Part shown: positions 11,401 through 21,657 of the stretch, one piece after another | Numbering within the stretch: position 1 is the stretch's first letter | Layout of the letters: each line of letters begins with the position of its first letter | Assembly (NCBI GenBank): GCA_029204045.2 | Contig: JAQNDB010000515.1 | Location: forward strand, 1-64,000 | DNA length: 64,000 nt | Direction of reading: 5' to 3' | Source: Tillandsia leiboldiana | Lineage: Eukaryota > Streptophyta > Magnoliopsida > Poales > Bromeliaceae | Notes under the pieces: generated by a model | Databases searched by the model: none | What the model saw: only the letters and a program-made list of their open reading frames with translations | Told to the model about the DNA's origin: nothing | Position numbers and translations under genes: made by a program

Positions 11401-12054
11401 AGTTAATAGGGCTCGCGAAACGGAGAACGGCGGCGAAATCGGTTTTGAATTCCGACGCCGGAATCTCCCGGAATAAATTCCGGAAGGTAACTAACGGTTC
11501 AGGTGGTTAACGCGGTTTTTCAGACAGACCGGACTCTGGTTCGCACCCGACTTGTACCCGTTTTGACTTGAACTGGGTTCATTCCCTTTACCCAATTTAA
11601 CCGCTCCCGCCACCTTAATCACTCCCGCGTTTTCCCCATCGTACAACTCCCCACGAACCGCCCCCAACTTCCCACCACTTTCCCCAACTTCCCACCACTT
11701 CCCCACAACTTCCCACGAACCGCCCCAACTTCCCACCACTTCCCCCAACTACCGGCCACTCCCTACAACTCCCCTTAACTCCCCCTGCATACGAAACCCC
11801 AAAGGAACGAAAACCCACTTCCCCAACCTTTCAGTTTCCCAACCTTACCGTACCTTTCCCCAATCGATCGAGAGGAGAAGCAAGGCGGAGCGGGTGAGGA
11901 GAAGGAAGATCGCCGGCATACCTTCACCCAAGAACAGGACGATCATCCCCTAGATCAACCCTAGCCGACGAAACCCAGGTAAGCATGGCTTAGGGTTCTT
12001 GTTTTGGTCGTTTCTTGGTTCTCTTAGGAAAAAGGGAGGGGAGTCGGCGCCATT

Positions 12055-12735
12055 ACCGGAGCCACGCATGCGGGCGGCGCCGCATAAGGGCGGCGCCGCG
12101 TGCATCCGCATGCGGGCGGCGCCGCGTGCGGGAGGCACCGCATGCGGGCTGCCGCATGCGGGCGCCGCCACTTGCGGGCGCCGCCGCATGCGGGTGCGGG
12201 CGGCACCGCATGCGGGCTGCCGCATGCGGGCGCCGCCGCTTGCGGGCGCCTCCGCATGCGGGTGCGGGCGGCACCGCATGCGGGCTGCCGCATGCGGGCG
12301 CCGCCACTTGCGGGCGGCACCACATGCGGGATGCCGCATGTGGGCGCCGCCACTTGCGGGCGCTGCCGCATGCGGGCGCCGCCACTTGCGGGCGCCGCCG
12401 CATGCGGGTGCGGGCGGCACCGCATGCGGGCTGCCGCTTGCGGGCGCCGCCGCTTGCGGGCGCCTCCGCATGCGGGTGCGGGCGGCACCGCATGCGGGCT
12501 GCCGCATGCGGGCGCCGCCACTTGCGGGCGGCACCGCATGCGGGCGCCGCCACTTGCGGGCGCTACCGCATGCGGGCTGCCGCATGCGGGCGCCGCCGCT
12601 TGCGGGCGCCTCCGCATGCGGGTGCGGGCGGCACCGCATGCGGGCTGCCGCATGCGGGCGCCTCCGCATGCGGGTGCGGGCGGCACCGCATGCGGACAAC
12701 GCCGCATGCGGGTGTCACCGCATGCGTACGGCCGC
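12055..12735 (+). repeat. GCATGCGGGC tandem array in the solo LTR
   Basis: About 680 bp of short units built on CCGCATGCGGGC and CCACTTGCGGGC, separated by GGCGCCGC or GGTGCGGGCGGCAC, arranged in irregular higher-order blocks of about 60-66 bp. Nearly all frames on both strands are open for about 250 codons, giving low-complexity Ala/Arg/Gly/Cys/His strings. These are not genes. GCATGC palindromes occur dozens of times. Confidence 0.9.
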
Positions 12736-13911
12736 ACGCAGTTAGTACGCCGCCCAGCCGTGCGGGGCCAGGCGCGTACGTGTGCGAATTGTGCGCAAGG
12801 TGAGGGGGCGCCGGGTGCTCTAGTCGTTAATCTGACAAAGTCTTAAGTTTCTGACTCCTATATGACAGATTCGTGTAGGTCCGGGCGGGCACCCGAGACG
12901 CGAGAGAACCTAACATCAGTCAGGAGCGCGACAACAAGGTGGGTTTACGGTCGAGGCAGAGTATTGTGTTGGTAAACCGAAAGGGACTTTTTATTGTTAA
13001 TCGGTACTAACACTGACGGTTTCTATGATGTACTATATTACCCCGTGTTTTGGTTACTTATGCTCGAGTTGCGACACGCGCACCCGCGGTCTGGCCACCG
13101 CAAAGGGTGCTCTTTTCCGGAAAGGCGGTCTTCGACCCGTGTTACCCCACGAGGTGACGTAGTGGGGGCCCCCGTAGGTGTGGGGTTTGAGGCAGCGAGG
13201 TGCGAGCGGTGCGACCTGTCGGGATTGGATCCCGATGAGGTCAGGTGTGAGACCTGTCGGGATTGGATCCCGATGTGGTCAGGTGTGCGACAGCCGGGAT
13301 AGGTGCCCGACGCGGTCAGGTGTTACAGGTGATACCGGGGTTGCAGGTGTTACAGGTGGTACAGGTGGTTGCGAGTTACCGTTACGAGTAGAGCGGTTGT
13401 TCCGGCTAGTCTTACTTTTGTGGCTTGGTATTACTTTACTGCTTTAGTACTATTCTTATGATAGTGTCGCTGACTACCCACTCTGTGACAGGTACCTCCA
13501 GGGGGTAGAGGTAGGCGACGGTGAGGCCGAGGTGGTAGCAGTCGGGCTGAGGGAGCCCTAGTATGCTATTGTATTTACTTTCTCTGCATTTCATTCGGAA
13601 TTGTAGGTTATTGTGTGGTTCTCGATACCCTTGTGGGGTCGTGTGGATGTTGAGTACTTTCTTTCTGGTTATGCACTACTGTTTCCTTTATTGTTCCCGT
13701 TGGGCCCATTTTCTAAACCTTGTGGATTTATGCCGTTTTCCAATCCGTTTTCAAAACCTAAGGCCGTGTGGGCCTGTTTTCAAAACGGTGAGTTTATACT
13801 TTCAACTTGACTGGCCACGGGTATTGTTTAGTCCTCATGCACCGTACTACTTCGAACTGTTGTGATTAAATGGGAAAATGATTTCTTATGTTCGACTATT
13901 GTAACAGCCGC

Positions 13912-13977
13912 GACGCCGTGCATATACAGAGGAGACTCTGCCCGATTTTTTGAGTAAATCTGTATATGTGGCGGGTC
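13912..13977 (+). other. U5 stem-loop, type 1, in the solo LTR
   Basis: GCATATACAGA pairs with TCTGTATATGT. Compared with family B (GCATATACAAA / TTTGTGTATGC), one A-T pair became G-C by changes on both arms and one U.G pair became U-A. CGACGCC and GGCGGGTC flank the stem. Confidence 0.75.
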
Positions 13978-15640
13978 TGGGCACGCGCCGGGGAAGGAGG
14001 TTTTTAAACAAAAAAATTTGTACGCTCTCTACGCGTACTTTGAGGTATCGTTTTCGCTAAAGTAAAACCCCCGGGGCGTGAATACCATCTTATGAGATTT
14101 GTGATTAGGTGTGGCACTTCCTTATTTTCATACTTTGTGAATATCGTGTATGTGGTATTGGCAGGCATAGGCTATGTTGCACTTAATGTTCTTATGCAAT
14201 CATCAATATTATGGAATAGCATGCTCTAATAAATGTAGAACATCGACACCTGTTTACTTTATATCATCTTGGGACATTTGCATGCTTGTATGGTCATTTA
14301 GATAGGCCACCTTTTTCTGCTACACTATCATGTTGGACTTGACTTAGGAGAAACCATGTTTCTTGCTTTTCTCCTTTCATACTAGGCTCAGGGCATTTGT
14401 AGCTCGTGCGCGAGCAGGTGGTTTTTGAGATAGTGTAGGCGGACTCTTGGGATCTGGGATAGGCTGGCTTGAGGGCAGGGTATTGCGGCTATCGCGGACT
14501 TTGGGCGGTTGACCGGATGGTGACTTGTGCATCGGATTAGGGATGACAGGTCGGGCTTGATTTGGGAGATTGGTGGGATATTGCGGCGACCGCGGACTTT
14601 GGGCGGCCGACCGGGTATTTACAGTGCATCAGATTGGTGGGATCGGGCTCTCTTTAGTGGATGGGTTTTCCCACTTTGATCAGTGTCATGATCCAGTCCT
14701 GCTGACTTATTCTACTATGATACTTGTTACTACGACCTTGAGTCCTTGAGACTCCTATCCCCTATCGGTGCTATGCATTGGCCGGCATACCCGATTTGGC
14801 AAGTATAGTGTGCACGTTATACAGACCTTGAGTCCTTGAGACTCCTATCCCCTATCGGTGTTATGCGTAGGCTGGCATACCCGATTTGGCAGGCACCGCA
14901 GGCAGTACCAGTGTTCACTGGAGTATAGATTGGGTTTATTCAGGCAGGCTTTGATATTCTGATGCATACATTTAGCTATACTTCTTAGCACGGCATTTAG
15001 AGGCATATTAGTGGTAGCTTCCTCTTATCAGTATTTCTGTTTATAGCTTACCACCTCTCTTACTCCTTCTCTTGCCTCTGGTAGACTTAGCGGGTACATC
15101 GGGGTTTGAGGCCTTACCCACAGGGGGAGGCTACTGGTTTTACTAGTGGTTCTCACCCCCATTGTTGTTTTTCCCATTTCCTCCCTTTGTTTTGCAGTGT
15201 CTGCTGCGGGAGTTACGGATCTTCGGTTGACAGTTCGAGGCGAGGGAGTCGCGAGATAGATCTTTACCAGTGTTGATGTCTACAGTGGGATAGATGCACC
15301 AACCCAGATTGTGGGTTTCACTGTACTCAGTTGTATTTTATTATTTCAGTTATCTCCCTTTTTGGATTTATAGATGTTGTATAGGTGGCTTTACTTGTAT
15401 TACAGTCTCGGTGGACCGGATTATTGTATCATTATTTATGGGAGATGGATATTGTACTTTTACTTTTCAGTTGTACAGTGATTTAGACTTTTTATTACAG
15501 CAGTTTTTCTTCAGCTCTGATATCTATTTAGTTGGTAGATGATACTTTGCAGGTCAGACGCTTCGCTTATGCGGGGTTCCGCATAGGTGGCGGATCTGTT
15601 GGTGAGCCCGGGTCGCAGTTTCGGCCCCCGGGGCGTGACA

Positions 15641-15645
15641 GCCGC
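15641..15645. repeat. Target site duplication GCCGC, right copy of A1
   Basis: It directly follows the 3' LTR end CGTGACA and matches 1489-1493. Confidence 0.9.
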
Positions 15646-16074
15646 ATCGCCCCAAAGTCTGGCTACTGGGGCCTGTAACTCTCAGACCTCACTATGCTCT
15701 ATCTATTCAGCCTCCCGCTGATCGGGCTCCTCATCCAAGGCCAACACGCCCTCGCCGTCGTACGACGTCTCTGAAGCATCGAAGCCACTGCAACATAACA
15801 AACATTAGGACCAAAACTCTCTCGACCCAATCAAGCGAAAGTCTAAACATGTTAACCTTTCTAAAATATTATGTTGTCTGCAACCAACATAATCATCTTT
15901 AGAGAAATAACATGTAAGGTCACTCACCCCAATCCTCTGGGGGAGGCACAAACTCAATCAGGACTCTCGCTAAAGTCACGTCTCTCACGACGGTCATCCT
16001 AATGTCCAACCAATAGCCTAGGGTCTCAAAGTCCTCAATGACCTATACACCTAGGCTCTGATACCACCTAAATC
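15646..16074 (-). mobile_element. Element E2 internal region, 5' leader with primer site
   Basis: On the minus strand this is the leader just after the E2 5' LTR. The primer site TGGTATCAGAGCC lies at 16054-16066 in reverse complement. Sequence such as ATTATGTTGTCTGCA and the CTAGGCTCTGATACC region matches the E1 leader at 60100-60400. It joins the other E2 piece at 1488 once A1 is removed. No ORF is seen. Confidence 0.82.
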
Positions 16075-18062
16075 TGTCACGCCCCGGGGTCAAAACTGCG
16101 ACCCGGGCTCGCCAACAGATCCGCCATCTGTACGGAAACTGCCGCACAGACGAAGCGTCTACCCTGCAAGTCAGATCTATAGCTAAAAACATGTATCAGA
16201 GCTGAAACTAAAACCAAAAGCTATAGAATAAAAAATGAACATCTGGAAAAGTACAAACTCCACTAGTACACAAATCCTCAATACAGGTCTCTAGAAAGAA
16301 AGATAAATTACAGGCCTCACCCTCTCAGTACAAAAGTGGAAACATAAACTAACAGGGTACATCTACCTCTGACTCATAATGCTGGTAAGGAACTAATCGG
16401 CTGCGTCCTCACCTCGATCTGCTGTCTCCGTACGAACCAAGCCGGAACAGCTGCCTCAACCTGTCACCGCAGAGAGTGTGAACTCTACTGCAGAAGGCAG
16501 ATCTCAGTGGGTACCGTCCCAATATCCACGGTATGCCCACTAAGTCTACTGGAGGCAAAACAGATAGGTATGCAGATAGATAGGTAGATAGACAAATAAT
16601 GGTAAGCTGAAATAGAAAACAACAGCTAGAAAGTTGCAAACATAAAGCTCAAAAGAAAACTCTACCAATAACATGATATGCATACACTCTCTACTGCTAA
16701 GATGTCACGGTACCAATGCTCAAAGGAAAGAAACCATCTATGAACATAATATGTGACCACCTGCTCATATCACCCAATCTCAAGGACTGCCAAAAGTGGC
16801 TCAGTCCAGCTTGCGCCGGTCCTCTATGAACGCACCTGCCCACTACCACGCATCCACAAGAGGACGGGATTTACGTGGGGCGTCCTAAACCGACCATCAC
16901 AATCTCTCACAAGTGACCCCATGGTAACTCGGCCAGGGGTATCAAGCGACCTCTAGTATATGAACTAGGCGCATCATCACAGCCTCGTCAGGCTCGGTTT
17001 CATCATCGCACCCGGGGCGTAGCTTGAGGGGAGCGACCCCACCGAACTCAAGTATCACATCTGTCTCACTGTCTCAATATGCGGCACATGCAGGCTATAA
17101 TCCACGATCAAACAGATCGGTATCTCAAAGCTCGAAAACACAACTTGGTCGGAAAAGAACCTCAACTCGATCATGAATAGCCCAAACACTCTCACAGCTA
17201 TGTCGGAGAACCCTCAACGACTCAATCTGATAATGCACGACCCATGGCTGAGTTGGGAAACCACCACGACTCGATCAGCCAGAACCCCAAACTCTCAAGC
17301 CAAGTCGGCGATCTACCTCAACGACTAAATCGGAAAAACACTATCTAAAGCAATCATCCAATCCCCGCAAGGAAACTCATCCACCATGACACTAGAACTC
17401 GACACGCATGCTCTAAAATCCACTCGGCCTCCTGGCATGAGTATACAAGCACCCTGAACCTATGCCATACCTTTGGCAACTCATAATTTAAAAACCATCT
17501 TTGAAAACATTGATTTTTCCTTAAAACGGGCTTCTCGATTTGTAAAACGGTTCAGGTGCAATCATGATGCAAACAAAGCATGAAACCTAGTGTCATATGA
17601 TATCAGGAGTCTACTAAAAATAATCCGGAGTTCCGATAAATTTTATGGAAAATTCCAGGCAATTTTTAGATGTAAAAACAGCGAAAACGCCAAATAAACA
17701 TGAACAACTTGCATTCAATAGAATTAATGGGCATTCCATAAATTTTAGAGAAATTCCAACCCACCTGGATCGCTTTTCGCAGGCAACGCTGAAGTCGGGG
17801 AAGCGCCGAACCCTCCAACGAAAGAAAAGACGGAAACCGCGCCGCACGCGCGCACACTGCCACGTACTCGGAAAAATCTCCCGGAAGTTCAAAAAAAAGT
17901 CTTGAGTATTCCACATACATCTGTACACACTCCGGGTCGCTCTCCAACAGTCACATAACATCATAGCAAACAATTTACTCATGTGGATCCCTTACAAGCT
18001 TCCATAAATACAAGAATATTTACCGCATACACTAAACTTCAGCTCAATAAAATATAGGCTCT
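16075..18062 (-). repeat. Element E2 5' LTR, truncated
   Basis: The left end TGTCACGCCCCGGGG is the U5 terminus on the minus strand, with the type-2 stem at 16127-16150. In the sense strand one pair of that stem is G.U where E1 has A-U, so pairing is kept. The stretch at about 16820-16890 matches E1 LTR sequence at 54240-54300. Part of 16890-17170 matches element F at 63826-64000. The right side stops abruptly at 18062 where T gag begins, without an LTR start, so a deletion or recombination junction lies there. No gene in it. Confidence 0.78.
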
Positions 18063-18917
18063 CTTGTGGGGTTCGTCTCGTATGGCAAACGAAACGCAGT
18101 TAACTAGTCTCGCGAACTCCCTTTGGTATTCCACGACCGAACGATTTCCTTGCCTAATGTTCCTAAAGTCGTCCTCCAGTTGCCGCTTGACGCTATTGGA
18201 AAAGAAGGCACCAAACAATTCCTCTCTAAAGGCCGACCACGACAGTAGTGGGGCATCGGTGGACGGGTCCGGGCGTACGGTCTTCCACCAGATGCGTGCG
18301 TTCCCTTCAAGGAAGTGAACAGCTAGGGGAACCCGCTCATGCTCCTCCATCAGTAGATCTTCAAAGAGATTTTCCATAGTATCCACCCATTTCTCGACGA
18401 CCCAAGGGTCGGTCGTTTCCCCCTCGAAGGTTGGCGGGTCATGCTTCTTAAACTCCGTCAAATTTGTCCTGACCCTCTCCCGTTCAGTTCGCTGAACTGT
18501 AACCCCCCCTACCGCAGCGGACCCCACGAGAACAGGGGTCGTCCCTGCTTCCCTTGCTAAGTCGCCCGCTGTCGTACCCGGCACGGGCCCTGAAGCCGTT
18601 GGGGTGGGCATATCCCCCGGGGCTGCGGCCTGTTCCGCCGACACGCCCGTCACCGAAGTCTGATGGGGTGCGGTCGCAGTCACGCCACCCGCTCCCGGCG
18701 GTCTCGTAGTGGGGGCGGCCGTGTCGGGCGGAGGGGTCGGGGCATGCTCCGCTGATGCTGACGCCTGTTGCTGCGTCAGTTGACGAACCTGCTCTGCCAA
18801 CGTCGCTAATTGTCCGGCCATTTCTCGCAACTGCCGTCGGAGAAGCTGATTCTCTGCGGCGGCCGGGGCCGCATCGTCTGCACCTGCGTTCTCGGTAGAT
18901 GACCTAGTCCGGGCCAT
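18063..18917 (-). pseudogene. gag: gag 5' part of Tekay-like element T (truncated)
   Basis: Gag is the structural protein that assembles the cytoplasmic particle around the element RNA. The frame opens at 18917, about 200 bp after the primer site, with MARTRSSTEN. Residues 22-51 form a heptad-rich coil (ENQLLRRQLREMAGQL...). Residues 52-140 are a Pro/Ala/Thr/Gly linker. Residues about 155-285 are a retrotransposon capsid domain with WVDTMENLFEDLL, HFLEGNARIWW and FREELFGAFF. The frame breaks at 18063, where homology ends after DEPHK and E2 LTR sequence adds a few residues before a stop. The last 247 bp repeat the start of the gag-pol piece at 25632-25878 with about four substitutions. The zinc knuckle and pol are missing here. 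Confidence 0.88.
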
Positions 18918-19138
18918 CGTCTGCTGAAATCAAAGAAACCGCGTTAACCCTACATTATCACCCTAGCACCTGGACTTACAACGCACTTATATTAAACCCC
19001 GTTTCCCCGTACTCTCACGTACTACCGCACCTATACCTTGGTTATCTCGTGTCCCAATTTGCTTGTGGCATCATACACTGTGGATGTGGATCTCCGACTA
19101 CTGTGGTTATGGTTGTTTTTCTCTGATACCATATAATC
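18918..19138 (-). other. Leader and primer binding site of T
   Basis: The minus strand reads LTR end, then TGGTATCAGAGA (19120-19131 in reverse complement), then about 200 bp of leader to the gag start. The primer match is 11 of 12 to the usual TGGTATCAGAGC. Any packaging signal would be expected in this leader, but none can be recognised by eye. Confidence 0.85.
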
Positions 19139-21619
19139 TGTCACGCCCCGGGAGGTTATAGTATAAGCGAAAAAACGTGTATTATATATTTTTTTCTTCA
19201 CACGTGAAGATCAACCTCGCCCCCGGTGCACGACAGACCGCCACATATACAAATTCACTCTGCAATCGGACAGAGTCTCTTTTGTATATGCACGGCGTCC
19301 CATTTACAATACCAACCATCAACCATACAGTCGTCATCAAACATAGAGCAGGAGAAGTATTTACCTACGGTTTTGCAAACGGTGTCCACCCGACACCCAA
19401 TTTTTAAAACAATTACACATCCAAACAAGATAGCGGCGACATCGTTTGGAAAGGATAAATCCAGAGATTTACAAAATCTGTGCCCACACGGCACTCTGCT
19501 TTTGAAAACGTTTTCGCAATCATTTTTATGATGATATAAAACATGCCGCGCCCGAAATCACGAAAGTATGTCTAAACCGTAATAGTACATCCAATCCACA
19601 GTGCTAACTATAGCTAATATGATCCACAGATGCAAATTAAACTAACAGTAGTTAAGAAAGAATTGAGATAAATCCAAGGAGCAACGAGTAGAAAGCCTCC
19701 TACGACTACGGTCCTCTCGACGCAGTCTCACCACCATCCTGACTAATGTCCCTAGTCAAACCTGTCACGGAGTGGGTAAAGTCAGTGACAAATAAAGTAG
19801 ATGTCTTAACAATTAACGTTGAATTAAAAACAAACCAATTATACCGGAACCTTTCGCTAAAACCCTGTTACAAAATAAGCTGGGCCCCATCCCCAGAGTA
19901 CCTGTCGGAGAGACGGAAGTCTCCCCTCGTGCACAGTCACATTACCCCCATGATGCTTTTAACCTCTTCACGATGCTAGTGCGGCGCCCTTAGCTGGCGT
20001 GAAGAGGTCCCCACCCCATACACGTGGGGCACACGGGTCACTCGGACCACTTCTCCGGAAAAGTACACCCATGCGGAGGCCAATCCGCCTGTGTACGTGC
20101 AGCATCCAAAACCGAAATTGCCGATGTCGGCGTGTAATAAGCCCCGCGACCGCAGACGCCACAATTATTAAATAAAAGTATTCATGCGAAGGTATAATAG
20201 TCCATCTACTTTATTAGACAAGTTAACGAGCCTTTTACGATGATATGGTGCACTCACTGCACTTGTTGCACTTATAGCAAGGGTACCCACCTGGTTGCGA
20301 GGGGATCGGAGCACCCGGATCTTTCGCACACTCCCGTTGCGTATCTGGACCTAAGAAGAGTCCAGAAGGGTAACCAAAGTCAGAACCACGCACTAACTCT
20401 ACAAAAAGAAAGCCCGACATTACCCATCCAACGGAAACCCAAGGAAATCGTCAAACCCGTCGATCAACGGATTCCCCCCCCCCTCCCGCGGCGGACCGAA
20501 ACCATGCGGCGGCCCTCCGCGGGCAGCGCCCGCGCGGGTGTGGTCCGCGCGGCGCCCGCGCGCTGCCCCGTGCGGGTGTAATCCCGCGCGGCGCCCGCGC
20601 GGTGCCCACGCGGGTACGATCCGCTCGGTGTCCCGCGCGGGTGTAATCCCGCGCGGCGCCCGCTCGGTGCCCCGGGCGAGTACGATCCGCGCGGCGCCCG
20701 CGCGGTGCCCACTCGGTGCCCCGCGCGGGTGTAACCCCGAGCGGTGCCTGCGCGGGTACGATCCGCGCGGCGCCCGCGCGGTGCCCGCTCGGTGCCCCGC
20801 GCGGGTGTAATCCCGCGCTGTGCCCGCGCGGTGCCTGCGCGGGTACGATCCGCGCGGCGCCCGCGCGGCTCCCGCGGTTGCCGCCCGTGCGATGCCCTAG
20901 CAGCATCGCGCGTCTCCGCCGCCCGTGTCGTGCCCTAACTTGCGCAACGACGGCGGCGGTGGGGGAGATGACGGAGATGACCGAAACCCTAAACAAGAAC
21001 GTAAAAGAAGATCCCGAAAAACCACAACGAGGATTCACTCACTGGATTAATCCACGGGGAAGACGTCCGATCGTGCTCTTATCTCCGGCTCGTTGTTCGG
21101 GGTGATCGGACTCCTTCGTTTCCTTCCTTTTCTCCTTTCTTTCCTTCGGCTAGGGTTCCGTCTTTCTCTCTCGCGTTCTTTCTTTTCGGCTAGGGCTTCT
21201 TTCGTACGTATTAATTCAACCCTTTTTTAAATCCTAGTCGCCGATTAATTAATTTCCCAAATTAATTAATCATAGGAAATAACAACCCCAAATTTAATTG
21301 CACGTAGCCGATTAATTAATCCCTTAATTAATTAATCACACGGAATATCCAAATTCCCCTAAAAAGCATGCCGGATATTTTACGCGGATTTCAATGCACG
21401 CCTTAAGTCATCGCGATCTTAAAAACCCCATTCCGGGAGATCCGTACATCGGATTCCCGATCCGATCGCACCATCGGTCTTCGTTTTCCGATCCCTTCAA
21501 CGAAAAAATACCCGCACCGCACACTGACCGAGTTTCAAACGTTAAATAATTTTATTCACTTAAGGGCATAAATAATTAACATGTGAGTCACAATTAGCCG
21601 TGAAAGCCGAAACACTACA
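19139..21619 (-). repeat. LTR of Tekay-like element T, shared by two partial copies
   Basis: In sense orientation it starts TGTAGTGTTTCGG (right end 21619) and ends CTCCCGGGGCGTGACA (left end 19139), 2,481 bp. The right side has the pol stop, hairpin and PPT, so it is a 3' LTR there. The left side has primer site and gag, so it is also a 5' LTR. One LTR between the end of one copy and the start of another is the product expected from unequal recombination between LTRs or a tandem arrangement. A GC array at about 20515-20885, ATTAATTAAT-rich sequence at 21240-21330 and a type-1 stem-loop at 19236-19298 lie inside it. Confidence 0.88.
20515..20885. repeat. GC-rich irregular array in the T LTR
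   Basis: Variants of GCGCGGCGCCCGCGCGGTGCC and CGCGGGTACGATCC or CGCGGGTGTAATCC alternate about eight times with irregular period. Open frames across it on both strands are by-products of stop-codon scarcity. Confidence 0.85.
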
Positions 21620-21657
21620 CCACTCACACTTTATAAAAAGTTTCGTCCCCGAAACTT
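21620..21657 (-). other. Polypurine tract and hairpin after T pol
   Basis: Sense order: the pol stop, the inverted repeat AAGTTTCG...CGAAACTT (21638-21657), a TTTATAAAGTGTGAGTGG tract, then the LTR start TGTAGTG. One arm of the hairpin overlaps the stop codon. Confidence 0.85.

Larger units (their letters stand above)
11265..14082 (+). mobile_element. Solo LTR of a B/T-related family inside the A1 3' LTR
   Basis: TACCA at 11260-11264 and again at 14083-14087 flanks a segment starting TGTAGTAGCC and ending CCCCCGGGGCGTGAA. The expected terminal GTGACA has lost its C. The other A1 LTR shows the empty site (GTTGTACCATCTTATG near 4295). U3 sequence such as GGGCTCGCGAAACGGAGAACG resembles the U3 of the B LTRs (CTCGCGAATTAGAGAACG), and the U5 stem-loop is type 1. 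Contents include a CCCAACTTCCCACCACTT repeat tract (11640-11765), a possible splice donor CAG/GTAAG near 11977 and a GC array. There is no internal region, so LTR-LTR recombination removed it. Confidence 0.9.
1494..15640 (+). mobile_element. A1: complete long-LTR non-autonomous Ty3/gypsy element (LARD-like)
   Basis: Two direct LTRs (1494-5847 and 8457-15640) bracket a 2,609-bp internal region holding a Met-tRNA primer site, fossil gag and pol pieces and a polypurine tract. It has no usable ORF. The outer ends are TG...CA with target duplication GCCGC. Long LTRs around a short non-coding centre match the published definition of large retrotransposon derivatives (LARDs). The 3' LTR is longer only because a 2.8-kb solo LTR sits inside it. 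The two LTRs differ at scattered positions, so insertion was fairly recent. It landed in the internal region of the opposite-strand element E2. Mobilisation must have been in trans, since it encodes no enzymes. Confidence 0.92.
8457..15640 (+). repeat. 3' LTR of A1, interrupted by a solo LTR
   Basis: It starts TGTGAAGACCCGGACC and ends GGGGCGTGACA. It matches the 5' LTR throughout, apart from an inserted 2,818-bp solo LTR at 11265-14082; without that it is about 4.36 kb. GC block at about 8790-9095, 90-bp duplication near 14736-14900, U5 stem-loops at 15555-15640. The gene-free tracts 9500-11260 and 14090-15290 are ordinary LTR sequence. Confidence 0.92.

Noticed and set aside
11950..12846. 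Open frames of about 250 codons in the solo-LTR array
   Set aside because: All frames are open at once because of GC-rich repeats; composition is repeat-driven.
21240..21330. ATTAATTAAT-rich stretch as a promoter TATA region of T
   Set aside because: Several AT-rich words but no convincing TATA box at a consistent distance, and no equivalent in the B LTRs.
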